The notes under the pieces are model-generated. The model saw only the letters and a program-made list of their open reading frames with translations. It made no database searches and had not been told where the DNA came from. From positions 1 to 64,000 of the forward strand of contig JAJZVD010000010.1 in the NCBI GenBank assembly GCA_021845805.1: a DNA stretch of 64,000 nucleotides. The letters run 5' to 3'. Position 1 is the stretch's first letter. Each line of letters starts with the position of its first letter. Positions 21,765-30,316 of this stretch are shown in pieces. A program made the position numbers and the translations under genes. This DNA comes from Pseudomonadota bacterium (GTDB lineage Bacteria; Pseudomonadota; Alphaproteobacteria; Rhodobacterales; Rhodobacteraceae).

Positions 21765-21805
21765 TGGAGGCATGCGGGCTATGCAGTCCGGCCCGCTTGC
21801 CTCCG
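21765..21805. other. Long stem-loop in the ruvC/DUF1127-gene intergenic region
   Basis: GGAGGCA-T-GCGGGC / 11 nt loop / GCCCGC-T-TGCCTCC: 13 paired bp with one T-T mismatch, plus a closing U-G. Confidence 0.75.
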
Positions 21806-21842
21806 CGATCTGCCGCGCCTAAGTGCGGCCGCATCGGACATC

Positions 21843-21857
21843 GCCTGAATATCAGGC
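21843..21857. promoter_or_regulatory. Perfect inverted repeat GCCTGA-ATA-TCAGGC upstream of the DUF1127 gene
   Basis: 6 bp perfect arms, 3 nt spacer, 21 bp upstream of the ATG; operator or structural role unknown. Confidence 0.35.
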
Positions 21858-21878
21858 ACTTTGCAAAGGACAACCGCC

Positions 21879-22091
21879 ATGGCCGCCCAAATGACGACCC
21901 GCCCGGCGCCCTTCGGCGCCATCGCGACCTACAAGGTCGTGACCTTCTTCTCGAACGTGTTCGCCGCCCTGTCGGCGTGGAATGATGCGCGGGTGACGCG
22001 CCATTCGCTCGGCAAGCTGTCGGACCGCGAACTGGACGACATCGGCCTGTGCCGGGGCGACATCGAGGTGATCGCGCAAGCGCGCGCCTGA
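21879..22091 (+). CDS. DUF1127 domain-containing small protein
   Basis: 70 aa; C-terminal TRHSLGKLSDRELDDIGLCRGDIEVIAQA matches the DUF1127 pattern (LsxLsDreLrDIGLxRxdI). Confidence 0.9.
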   Translation: MAAQMTTRPAPFGAIATYKVVTFFSNVFAALSAWNDARVTRHSLGKLSDRELDDIGLCRGDIEVIAQARA

Positions 22092-22118
22092 TCGCCTTCC
22101 TGAAGAAGACCGAGGGAC

Positions 22119-22160
22119 AGGACCGCACCGGGCACAGCCCGGCTGCGGTCCTTCTGTTTC
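22119..22160 (+). terminator. Rho-independent terminator after the DUF1127 gene
   Basis: AGGACCGCA-CCGGG-cacag-CCCGG(c)TGCGGTCCT followed by TCTGTTTC; 14 bp stem with a single-base bulge. Confidence 0.8.
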
Positions 22161-22245
22161 CGGGCGGCAGGCCAGGCCCCCGAAGACGCGAAAGGGTCGC
22201 GCCGGAGATCCGCCGCGACCCTTCTGCTGTGGAGCGATACCGGGA

Positions 22246-22593
22246 TCAGCCGCGGAGCGCGGCGATCTTTCCGGCAAGGAATGTTGTGACGGGATCGGCC
22301 ACCATGACCACGGCGCCCGCGCGGTCGAGGCTGTCGCCCTGCCGCAGCATGGACAGCCTGTCGGCATAGTCGTGCGGGCCGATGGCCGAGAGGATCATGA
22401 CCTTCACCAGCGTCACGGCCGTGAACACCATGACAATCGCGCGCAGGACGGGCGCTACGTGGCTGCGCGACGGCGGGGGCTGGAAATAGGCACGGCCCAA
22501 GGTTCCCGCGGCTTCAAAGCCACCGCCCTCGCGATGCCGTTTCTGGATACGATAGATTCGTCCGTAGAAGTCACGCAGATTCGAATCGGCCAT
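22246..22593 (-). CDS. Hypothetical single-TM protein, paralog of the 22717..23385 product
   Basis: ORF MADSNLRDFYGRIYRIQKRH...; shares the (V/L)K-x-x-(L/I)-(I/S)-x-x-IGPxDY...L-x-QG...DPVT pattern with its neighbour. Confidence 0.7.
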   Translation of the reverse strand: MADSNLRDFYGRIYRIQKRHREGGGFEAAGTLGRAYFQPPPSRSHVAPVLRAIVMVFTAVTLVKVMILSAIGPHDYADRLSMLRQGDSLDRAGAVVMVADPVTTFLAGKIAALRG

Positions 22594-22716
22594 GACAAAC
22601 CCCAGCAGCATGGCCCCCACCACAAGGTGTTTATCGGGTATAATTATGGCATAAATTGGGCGTGGGCCTTCAAATCAACACAAAGACGCGGCCGACTTGA
22701 GGCAATGCGTTCAGTT

Positions 22717-23385
22717 TTAAGGAGAATCCGGTCCAGGCGCGGGCACGAACATGCCCGCCATGCCGCGCGTCGACGGTCCCGCGGGGGCCAGACCGGGCAC
22801 GACGCCGCCATCCTGCGGCTTGGGCGCCTGCAGAAATCTGCTCCCTGCGCGCGCGCCCGTCCGCGCGGGATGCGCCGGATGCACCATGACGGGGCTCGGG
22901 GGAACCTTCGCCGCGGCGGGCGGCACCAGGTGCATCGGGCTGGGCCCCGGATCGGCGCCACCGCCGAAATCCAGCGTGCTGATCGTGGGCTTCACCGGAC
23001 TGTCGTTGGGCGAGGTTGCCGCCGCGGCCGCAACATTGCCCGCTGCGGCTTCCACCGCGCTGGCGCCGCCCACGGCGTGCTGCACCAGGCGCTGCAACAC
23101 CATCGTCACGGGATCGGGCGTCATCATCCGGGCGGCCAACTGGTCCATCAGCGTGCCCTGCGCCAGCGCCGCGCGATGCCGTTCGTAATCGGCCGGACCG
23201 ATGTCGACGATCAGCACCGCCTTCAACCCGATCACCGCACCCGCGGCCATTCCGGCCAGCTTCAGCCCCATCTCGGCCTTGCGCCAGGGGCGCGCGACGG
23301 TCTTCTGGGGCGCGGGCATGGCGGGACGTGCCGCCTGGATGCGGCGCAGCCGTTCAGCAAACTCGGAATCCACCGCCTGTGTCAC
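22717..23385 (-). CDS. Hypothetical single-TM protein with Pro/Ala-rich C-terminal tail
   Basis: GTG-started ORF VTQAVDSEFAERLRRIQAARP...GLKAVLIVDIGPADYERHRAALAQGTLMDQLAARMMTPDPVTMVLQ; same strand as the paralogous ORF. Confidence 0.7.
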   Translation of the reverse strand: MTQAVDSEFAERLRRIQAARPAMPAPQKTVARPWRKAEMGLKLAGMAAGAVIGLKAVLIVDIGPADYERHRAALAQGTLMDQLAARMMTPDPVTMVLQRLVQHAVGGASAVEAAAGNVAAAAATSPNDSPVKPTISTLDFGGGADPGPSPMHLVPPAAAKVPPSPVMVHPAHPARTGARAGSRFLQAPKPQDGGVVPGLAPAGPSTRGMAGMFVPAPGPDSP

Positions 23386-23454
23386 GGTCCAGCTCCCTCG
23401 CCTTCAGGCGAACGCTGGCAGGATGACGGCCAATCGCGGCGAAAGCGTGAAGAC

Positions 23455-24327
23455 TTAGCGGCCTTTCCGCAGCGTCAATGCGCACCATTCGCCCAGATCC
23501 TCGCGCGTTTCCACGCTGAACCCCTGGGCCAGGTAGGCCGCGATCACGTCTTCGGCCTGCGTCACCAAAAGCCCCGACAGGATCGCCCGGCCGCCCGGCG
23601 CGATGTGACGCGCCATGTCGGGCGCAAGCTGGATCAGCGGACCCATGAGGATATTGGCAAGGACCACGTCGAAGGGCGCCGCCGCCGCGATGCGCGGATG
23701 GTCGAACCCCGTGGCCTCGAGGCAGATCACCCGGCCGTTCAGCCCGTTGCCCGCCACATTCGCCTCGGCCACCGCGACCGCGACCGCGTCGATGTCCGAG
23801 GCGATCACCGGGTTCGGCCAGACAGAGGCCGCGGCCATCGCCAGCACCCCCGTGCCGCAGCCGATATCGGCCACGTTCTGCGCCACCAGCCCTGCATCGA
23901 CCAGCCGGTCGAGCGCGCGCAGACACCCCAGCGTGGTGCCGTGGTGGCCGGTGCCGAAGGCCACCGTCGCCTCGATCAACAGCGAGACGCGGCCCGGCTG
24001 CACCTTGTCGGCGTCGTGACTGCCGTAGACGAAGAAGCGCCCCGCCTCCACCGGTGACAGTTCGCGCCGCACCTTGGCCACCCAATCGATCTCGGGCAGT
24101 TCCGACAGCGCGAAGGGGCGCGCCCCATGCACGGCCGCCAGCAGCGCCAGCGCCACCTCGTCGGGCGGGTCGGTGAAATAGGCGCCGACCTCCCACAGGC
24201 CCGAGCCGTCCTCGACCTCGAAGACGCCCACGCCCACGGGTTCGGGCTCCAGATCCTCGAGCGCCTCGGCCAGGGTTTCGGCGGCGTCCTGTCCGGTCAG
24301 CGTCGTCAGGGCGGAATAGGTGGGCAT
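23455..24327 (-). CDS. prmA: Ribosomal protein L11 methyltransferase
   Basis: LLIEATVAFGTGHHGTTLGCLRAL ... VADIGCGTGVLAMAAA ... NILMGPLIQLAPDM. Confidence 0.95.
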   Translation of the reverse strand: MPTYSALTTLTGQDAAETLAEALEDLEPEPVGVGVFEVEDGSGLWEVGAYFTDPPDEVALALLAAVHGARPFALSELPEIDWVAKVRRELSPVEAGRFFVYGSHDADKVQPGRVSLLIEATVAFGTGHHGTTLGCLRALDRLVDAGLVAQNVADIGCGTGVLAMAAASVWPNPVIASDIDAVAVAVAEANVAGNGLNGRVICLEATGFDHPRIAAAAPFDVVLANILMGPLIQLAPDMARHIAPGGRAILSGLLVTQAEDVIAAYLAQGFSVETREDLGEWCALTLRKGR

Positions 24328-24459
24328 CTGGGCTCTCCCCTCTGGGTCGCCCTGCCCTACGGCGCCCCCGCGGCGCGGTCAAGCCAGCCCGTCACCCCCC
24401 GGGCCTGCACCGCGTCCTGGCCGCGCCGCCTGCGCGCGCAGAATTTTTTTGCGCCCCGC

Positions 24460-24489
24460 GGGATTATTCCTGCCGCCCCCGCGTCTATG
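24460..24489 (+). promoter_or_regulatory. Candidate ECF-sigma-type promoter upstream of the secreted-protein/ECF/anti-sigma operon
   Basis: GGGATTATTC then CGTCTATG; 16 nt between GGATT and CGTC; resembles group-IV GGAA/T...CGTC promoters. Confidence 0.4.
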
Positions 24490-24531
24490 CTTCATGGGCT
24501 GACGAGAGGCCCTGATCCAACGGAGGTTTCC

Positions 24532-24915
24532 ATGAAGACCGCATCCTTCACCCTGACGCTGGCGCTTGTGCTCGGGCTGCCCGCCCTTGCCCTCGCCGAT
24601 CCGGCGATGACGATGGACAGCGCCAAGGGCAAGATCTTCACCGATGCCAAGGGCATGTCGCTTTACACCTTCGACAACGACAAGGGCGGCAAATCGGCCT
24701 GCAACGGCCCCTGCGCCGCGAACTGGCCGCCGCTGATGGCCGGCGCCTCGGACAAGCCCTCGGGCGCGTGGACGATCATCACCCGCGACGATGGCGGCAA
24801 GCAGTGGGCCTATGACGGCAAGCCGGTCTACACCTTCAAGGCGGATGCCAAGCCGGGCGACGTGAACGGCGATGGCGTCAAGGGGATCTGGCACCTGGCC
24901 ATGCCTGCGATGTAA
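24532..24915 (+). CDS. Secreted protein of the Yx(FWY)xxD-motif (COG4315) family
   Basis: Signal peptide; KIFTDAKGMSLYTFDNDKGGKSACNGPCAANWPPLMA and KQWAYDGKPVYTFKADAKPGDVNGDGVKGIWHLA. Confidence 0.88.
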   Translation: MKTASFTLTLALVLGLPALALADPAMTMDSAKGKIFTDAKGMSLYTFDNDKGGKSACNGPCAANWPPLMAGASDKPSGAWTIITRDDGGKQWAYDGKPVYTFKADAKPGDVNGDGVKGIWHLAMPAM

Positions 24916-24924
24916 GCTGACGGC

Positions 24925-25419
24925 ATGGATATCCTGGACGAGATCGAGACGGCGATCCCGGCCCTTCGGCGCTATGCCCATGCGCTGGAGCGTGACCGTG
25001 ACGCGGCCGATGATCTTGTCCAGGATACGCTGGAGCGCGCGCTGTCGCGGCGCGCGCAATGGCGCGGCGAAGGGTCGGTGCGGGCCTGGCTTTTCTGCAT
25101 CCTGCAGAACCGCTACCGCGACACCCACCGCCGCCCCGGCCCCAGGTTGGTGGCGGTCGAGGATCTGGCGACAGAACCCGCCCGCCCCGGCGCGCAGGAA
25201 GGCCAGATGGCCCTGCGCGAGGTGCATGACGCCATGGGCCGCCTGCCCGCAGACCAGCGCGCCGCCCTGCTGCTGGTGGCGCTGGAGGGGCTGAGCTTTG
25301 ACGAGGCAGCACGGGTTCTGGGCCTGCCGCGCGGCACGTTGATGTCGCGCCTGGCACGCGCGCGCGCCGCCTTGCGCGGCCTGACGGGCCGTGACGAACC
25401 ACGGAAGGTGACGCGATGA
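24925..25419 (+). CDS. ECF-type RNA polymerase sigma factor
   Basis: Sigma region 2 (RDRDAADDLVQDTLERAL, GSVRAWLFCILQNRYRD) and region 4 ([44 protein letters not shown]). Confidence 0.93.
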   Translation: MDILDEIETAIPALRRYAHALERDRDAADDLVQDTLERALSRRAQWRGEGSVRAWLFCILQNRYRDTHRRPGPRLVAVEDLATEPARPGAQEGQMALREVHDAMGRLPADQRAALLLVALEGLSFDEAARVLGLPRGTLMSRLARARAALRGLTGRDEPRKVTR

Positions 25420-26180
25420 CGGCGGACGAGAACGCCATCCCCGAGAACAGTCTGCTGGCCTGGCACGAGGGCGCGCTGTCCCCGCCCGAGCGGCAGGCCC
25501 TGGCCGCGCGGCTGGCCGGGGATGCCGCCGCCCAGGCGACGCTGGCCGACTGGACCCGGCAGGACGCCGCGCTTCAGGCGCTGTACGGGCCGCGCGGCGA
25601 TGAACCCGTGCCCGCCCGGCTGACGCGGATGGTCGACGCCGCCCGCGCCACGCCCGCCCGGCGCTGGCCTGCGGGCCGCGCGCTGGCGGCGGGGCTCGCG
25701 GCCTTTGCGATCGGGGGCGCGGCGGGCTGGCTGGGCCACGGGCTTGCCCGCCCGGGGGGGCCCGATCCTGTCACCGATGCGGCCCTTGCCTACCGCACCT
25801 ATGTCGTCGAGGCCGTCCACCCGGTCGAGGTGCCCGCCAGCGACGCGGCGCATCTGACCACCTGGATCTCGAAACGGCTGGGCCACACGATCCACGCCCC
25901 CGACTTCGCCCGCGAAGGCTTCAGCCTGATGGGCGGGCGGGTGCTGCCCTCGGCCACCGGGGCGGCGGCGCTGTTCATGTATCAGGACGCGGCCGGGCAG
26001 CGGCTTGCGCTTTATGTTGCGCCATCGGGCAGCGACGAGACCGCTTTCCGCTTCTTCGACAAGGCGGGAACCGAGGGGTTCTGGTGGGTCGACCGCGACC
26101 TTTGCTATGCCATCGCCGGAACCCTGCCGCGCGACGTGCTGCGGCGCATCGCGACCTCGGCCTACGACCAGCTGCTTTAG
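25416..26180 (+). CDS. Anti-sigma factor, membrane-anchored
   Basis: Overlaps the ECF gene by 4 nt; N-terminal ENSLLAWHEGALSPPERQALAARLAGDAAAQATLADW, one central TM (LAAGLAAFAIGGAAGWLGHGL), periplasmic domain. Confidence 0.85.
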   Translation: MTADENAIPENSLLAWHEGALSPPERQALAARLAGDAAAQATLADWTRQDAALQALYGPRGDEPVPARLTRMVDAARATPARRWPAGRALAAGLAAFAIGGAAGWLGHGLARPGGPDPVTDAALAYRTYVVEAVHPVEVPASDAAHLTTWISKRLGHTIHAPDFAREGFSLMGGRVLPSATGAAALFMYQDAAGQRLALYVAPSGSDETAFRFFDKAGTEGFWWVDRDLCYAIAGTLPRDVLRRIATSAYDQLL

Positions 26181-28369
26181 AGAAAGCTTTGCGGGTCGAT
26201 GTCGATCGACAGCCGCAGATCGGCGGGCAGCGGCAGTTGCGCGACCCAGCGGGCCAGCGCCGCCTGCAACGGCACGGCCTTGGCCGCCTTGACCAGAAGC
26301 CGCACCCGGTGCCGACCACGGATCCGCGCGATGGGGGCCGGGGCGGGGCCGAAGACCTGTGCGCCCACCGCCCGCAGCGGCGCGTCGCGGCGGGCGAGTT
26401 CGGCGCCGAAGTCGAACACCGCCTGCACGTCGGGCGCGCTCAGCACGATCCCCGCCATCCGGCCATAGGGGGGCATGCCCGCCACCCGGCGTTCCTCGGC
26501 CTCGGCGCGCCAGAAGCCTTCTTCGTCGCCCGACAGGATCGCGCGGATCACCGGGTGGTCCGGCTGGCAGGTCTGCAGCAGCGCCAGCCCCGGCCGGTCG
26601 GCCCGCCCCGCCCGCCCTGCCACCTGTCGCATCATCTGGAAGGTGCGTTCGGCCGCGCGCAGGTCGGAGCCTTGCAGGCCAAGGTCGGCGTCGATCACCC
26701 CCACCAGCGTCAGCAGGGGAAAGTTGTGCCCCTTGGCGACAAGCTGGGTGCCGATGATGATGTCGGCCCCGCCCGCGGCGATCAGCTCGATCTGCTCTTT
26801 CAGCGCGCGCGCCGTGCCGAACAGGTCCGAGGACAGCACCGCCACCCGCGCGCCCGGAAAGACAGCCGTCACCTCTTCGGCCAGCCGTTCCACCCCGGGG
26901 CCGACGGGGGCAAGCTTGCCCTCGACCTTGCAGGCCGGGCAGGCGGCGGGCATCGGCTTGGTCTCGCCGCACTGGTGGCAGACAAGCCGTTTCAGGAACC
27001 GGTGTTCCACCATCCGCGCATCGCAGTGGTCGCAGCCGATCTGGTGGCCGCAGGCGCGGCAGATGGTGACCGGCGCATAGCCCCGGCGGTTGAGGAACAG
27101 CAGCGCCTGTTCCCCCGCCTGCACCCGCGCCGCGACCGCCTGTTGCAGCGTGGGCGAGATCCAGCGGTTGGCCGCCAGGGTTTCCGCCCGCATGTCGATG
27201 GCGCGCATCTCGGGCAGGGTCGCCGCGCCGAAGCGGGCGGGCAGATCCAGCCGGGCGTATTTTCCGCTGTCGGCGTTCACCCAGCTTTCCAGCGAGGGCG
27301 TGGCCGAGGCCAGCACCACCTGCGCCCCCAGGATCGAGGCGCGCAGCACCGCCATGTCGCGCGCGTTGTAAAGCACCCCGTCTTCCTGCTTGTACGAGGT
27401 GTCATGTTCCTCATCCACCACGATCAGCCCCAGATCGCGGAACGGCAGGAACAGGGCCGAGCGCGCGCCCACCACAAGCTGCGCCCCCCCCTCGGCCACC
27501 ATCCGCCAGACCCGGCGGCGTTCGGTGACGGTGATGCCCGAATGCCATTCGGCGGGCCGGGCGCCAAAGCGGTCTTCGACCCGGGCCAGAAAGCCCGCGG
27601 TCAGCGCGATCTCGGGCAGCAGGACCAGCGCCTGCCGCCCCTGCCGCAGGCATTCCGCGACCGCCTCCAGATAGACCTCGGTCTTGCCAGAGCCCGTCAC
27701 CCCTTTCAGCAGCGTCGTGCCATAGGCCCCGCCCGCCACACCCTCGCGCAGCCGCGCGGCCGCCACGGACTGGTCGGGCGACAGCGTCGCGCCGGGCAGC
27801 CCGGGGTCAAGGCGCGGATAGGGCATGTCGCGGGGCGCCTCGTCCTCGGCCACCGCGCCCTGCGCCACCAGCCCCTTGACGACAGAGGTCGTCACCCCCG
27901 CAAGTTCCGCGAGTTCGCCCAGCGTGAAGGCCAGGCCGCCGTGATCGCGCAAGACCGCCAGCACCCGGCCGCGCGCATCGGTCATCCGGTCGGGGTCGCC
28001 CCCGCCCAGCCGGTAGATCCGGCGCATCGCCGGGCTTTCGCCCAGGCCCGGCGCGCGGGTGGCCAGCCGCAGCATCGCATGCATCGGCGTCAGCGTGTAT
28101 TCGGCGGCGCGCGCCAGGAACAGCCGCATCTCCTCGCGCATCGGGGGGGCATCCAGCACGCGGGCCACGCTGCGCAGCTTGGCCGCGTCGAACCCGCCCT
28201 GCCCCGGCCCCCAGACGACCCCCAGAACCCGGCGGGGGCCAAGCGGCACCTCGACGAAGGCGCCCTCGGCGCAGCCGCCGGGGGGCGCTCGGTAGTCCAG
28301 CATCCGGTCAAGCGGTTGCGCAGTCAGCACCCCCACCCGCTCGCCGTCCTCGAACCATCCGTCTGTCAT
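26177..28369 (-). CDS. priA: Primosomal protein N' (replication restart helicase PriA)
   Basis: LLKGVTGSGKTEVYLEA Walker A, VDEEHD, Zn-binding CRACGHQIGCDHCDARM...CHQCGETKPMPAACPAC. Confidence 0.96.
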   Translation of the reverse strand: MTDGWFEDGERVGVLTAQPLDRMLDYRAPPGGCAEGAFVEVPLGPRRVLGVVWGPGQGGFDAAKLRSVARVLDAPPMREEMRLFLARAAEYTLTPMHAMLRLATRAPGLGESPAMRRIYRLGGGDPDRMTDARGRVLAVLRDHGGLAFTLGELAELAGVTTSVVKGLVAQGAVAEDEAPRDMPYPRLDPGLPGATLSPDQSVAAARLREGVAGGAYGTTLLKGVTGSGKTEVYLEAVAECLRQGRQALVLLPEIALTAGFLARVEDRFGARPAEWHSGITVTERRRVWRMVAEGGAQLVVGARSALFLPFRDLGLIVVDEEHDTSYKQEDGVLYNARDMAVLRASILGAQVVLASATPSLESWVNADSGKYARLDLPARFGAATLPEMRAIDMRAETLAANRWISPTLQQAVAARVQAGEQALLFLNRRGYAPVTICRACGHQIGCDHCDARMVEHRFLKRLVCHQCGETKPMPAACPACKVEGKLAPVGPGVERLAEEVTAVFPGARVAVLSSDLFGTARALKEQIELIAAGGADIIIGTQLVAKGHNFPLLTLVGVIDADLGLQGSDLRAAERTFQMMRQVAGRAGRADRPGLALLQTCQPDHPVIRAILSGDEEGFWRAEAEERRVAGMPPYGRMAGIVLSAPDVQAVFDFGAELARRDAPLRAVGAQVFGPAPAPIARIRGRHRVRLLVKAAKAVPLQAALARWVAQLPLPADLRLSIDIDPQSFL

Positions 28370-28452
28370 CAGCGTCCCTTTGGCCTTCCGGCGCCCCATA
28401 GGTTGCGGTAATACATCGCCGACCGAAGCCGCAACCGGAAGGGGACGCGCCC

Positions 28453-29106
28453 ATGAAATTCTTTGTCGATACCGCCGATGTCGCCGCCATCGCCGAACTG
28501 AACGCGCTTGGCATGGTGGATGGCGTCACCACCAACCCGTCGCTGATCCTGAAATCCGGGCGCGACATCCTGGAAGTCACCAAGGAAATCTGCGGCATCG
28601 TCTCGGGGCCCGTCTCGGCCGAGGTCGTGTCGCTGAAGGCCGACGAGATGATCGCCGAGGGGCTGAAGCTGGCCAAGATCGCGCCGAACATCACCGTGAA
28701 GGTGCCGCTGACCTGGGACGGGCTGAAAGCCTGCAAGGTGCTGTCGGATGCGGGCCACATGGTCAACGTCACGCTCTGCTTCTCGGTCAATCAGGCGCTG
28801 CTGGCCGCGAAGGCCGGGGCCACGTTCATTTCGCCCTTCGTCGGGCGGCTTGATGACATCAACCTCGACGGGCTGGAACTGATCGCGGACATCCGCACCA
28901 TCTACGACAACTATGACTTCAAGACGCAGATCCTTGCCGCCTCGATCCGCACGGTGAACCATGTGGCCGAATGCGCCCGGATCGGTGCCGATGTGATGAC
29001 CGCACCGCCCGAGGTGATCCGCAAGCTGGCCAGCCACCCGCTGACCGACGCGGGGCTCGCGCAGTTCATGAAGGACTGGGAAAAGACCGGCCAGAAGATC
29101 CTGTGA
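28453..29106 (+). CDS. fsa: Fructose-6-phosphate aldolase / small transaldolase
   Basis: [36 protein letters not shown] ... [22 protein letters not shown] ... [12 protein letters not shown]. Confidence 0.92.
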   Translation: MKFFVDTADVAAIAELNALGMVDGVTTNPSLILKSGRDILEVTKEICGIVSGPVSAEVVSLKADEMIAEGLKLAKIAPNITVKVPLTWDGLKACKVLSDAGHMVNVTLCFSVNQALLAAKAGATFISPFVGRLDDINLDGLELIADIRTIYDNYDFKTQILAASIRTVNHVAECARIGADVMTAPPEVIRKLASHPLTDAGLAQFMKDWEKTGQKIL

Positions 29107-29501
29107 TGGAGATCCGGCGCGCAGGCAGCCGACCATCGCAAGCGGGGTCGGCCGATTACTTCACCGGCCGCGTGCGTCTGGACCCGGTGATCGAGGCGCC
29201 CGCGCCGGCCCGGCTGAGGGCGGCACTGGTCACCTTCGAGCCCGGCGCGCGGACCTTCTGGCACACGCATCCGCTGGGTCAGACCATCGTGATCCAGTCG
29301 GGCGTCTGCCTCTGCCAGCGCGAGGGCGGGCCGGTCGAACGGCTGACCCCCGGCGATGTCTGCTGGTTCGCCCCGGGCGAGCGCCACTGGCACGGCGCCG
29401 CCCCCGACTGCGGCATGAGCCATCTGGCCCTGCAGGAGGCCGAGGACGGCCGGGCCGTCACCTGGCTCGAGGCCGTGAGCGAGGCCGATTATCGCGGCTG
29501 A
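29106..29501 (+). CDS. Cupin domain-containing protein
   Basis: TFEPGARTFWHTHPLGQTIVIQSGVCLCQREGGPVERLTPGDVCWFAPGERHWHGA; start overlaps the fsa stop (TGATG). Confidence 0.88.
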   Translation: MEIRRAGSRPSQAGSADYFTGRVRLDPVIEAPAPARLRAALVTFEPGARTFWHTHPLGQTIVIQSGVCLCQREGGPVERLTPGDVCWFAPGERHWHGAAPDCGMSHLALQEAEDGRAVTWLEAVSEADYRG

Positions 29502-29608
29502 GCCCCACGCCGCCGCAAACGTCTGGCGCGACACTCGCGGTATCGTGTAGGATTGCCCAAAAGGGCGACGGGGCGGCCACGGCCGACCCCGCGGGGCAAG
29601 AGGCAGAC

Positions 29609-30316
29609 ATGGCAGACGCGGCGATGAACGAAGACGATTTGCGCGAGCGGATCATGGCGCAGCCCGAGCGGGTGCTCGAAGACCCCGAACTGATGCGCGC
29701 ACTGATCGCCGCGAACGAACGCGCGCTGGGATCGAACGTGATCGACCTGCGCGGCATCGCGATGGAGCGGCTGGAGGCGCGGCTTGACCGGCTGGAGGAT
29801 ACCCACCGTTCGGTCATCGCCGCCGCCTATGAAAATCTGGCGGGAACCAACCAGATCCATCGCGCCGTGCTGAAGATGCTCGACCCGGTGAGCTTCGAGG
29901 AGTTTCTGAACAACCTTGGCACCGAGGTCGCGCAGGTGCTGCGGCTGGAATGCGTGCGGCTGGTGCTGGAAACCCAGGTGCATGACGAAGACCCCGCGCT
30001 GCGCCGGGTAGGCAACGTGCTTTGCGTGGCGGAACCGGGGTTCATCGAAAGCTACGTTCAGGCCGGCCGCCGCGGGCCCGCGCGCGCCGTGACGCTGCGC
30101 CAGGCGCAAGAGGGCTCGGCCGCGATCTATGGCGATGCCGCGGGCTGGGTCCGGTCAGAGGCGCTGATGCGGCTTGATTTCGGGCCGGGGCGGCTGCCGG
30201 GGCTGCTGGCCTTCGGCTCGGAAGACCCGCACCACTTCCGCCCCGCGCAGGGCACCGACCTGCTGGCCTTCTTTGCGGGCGTGTTCGAACGCGCGATGCG
30301 GCGCTGGCTGGCATGA
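29609..30316 (+). CDS. DUF484 family protein
   Basis: GAF-like product directly upstream of and overlapping xerC; DUF484-xerC order is widely conserved. Confidence 0.85.
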   Translation: MADAAMNEDDLRERIMAQPERVLEDPELMRALIAANERALGSNVIDLRGIAMERLEARLDRLEDTHRSVIAAAYENLAGTNQIHRAVLKMLDPVSFEEFLNNLGTEVAQVLRLECVRLVLETQVHDEDPALRRVGNVLCVAEPGFIESYVQAGRRGPARAVTLRQAQEGSAAIYGDAAGWVRSEALMRLDFGPGRLPGLLAFGSEDPHHFRPAQGTDLLAFFAGVFERAMRRWLA

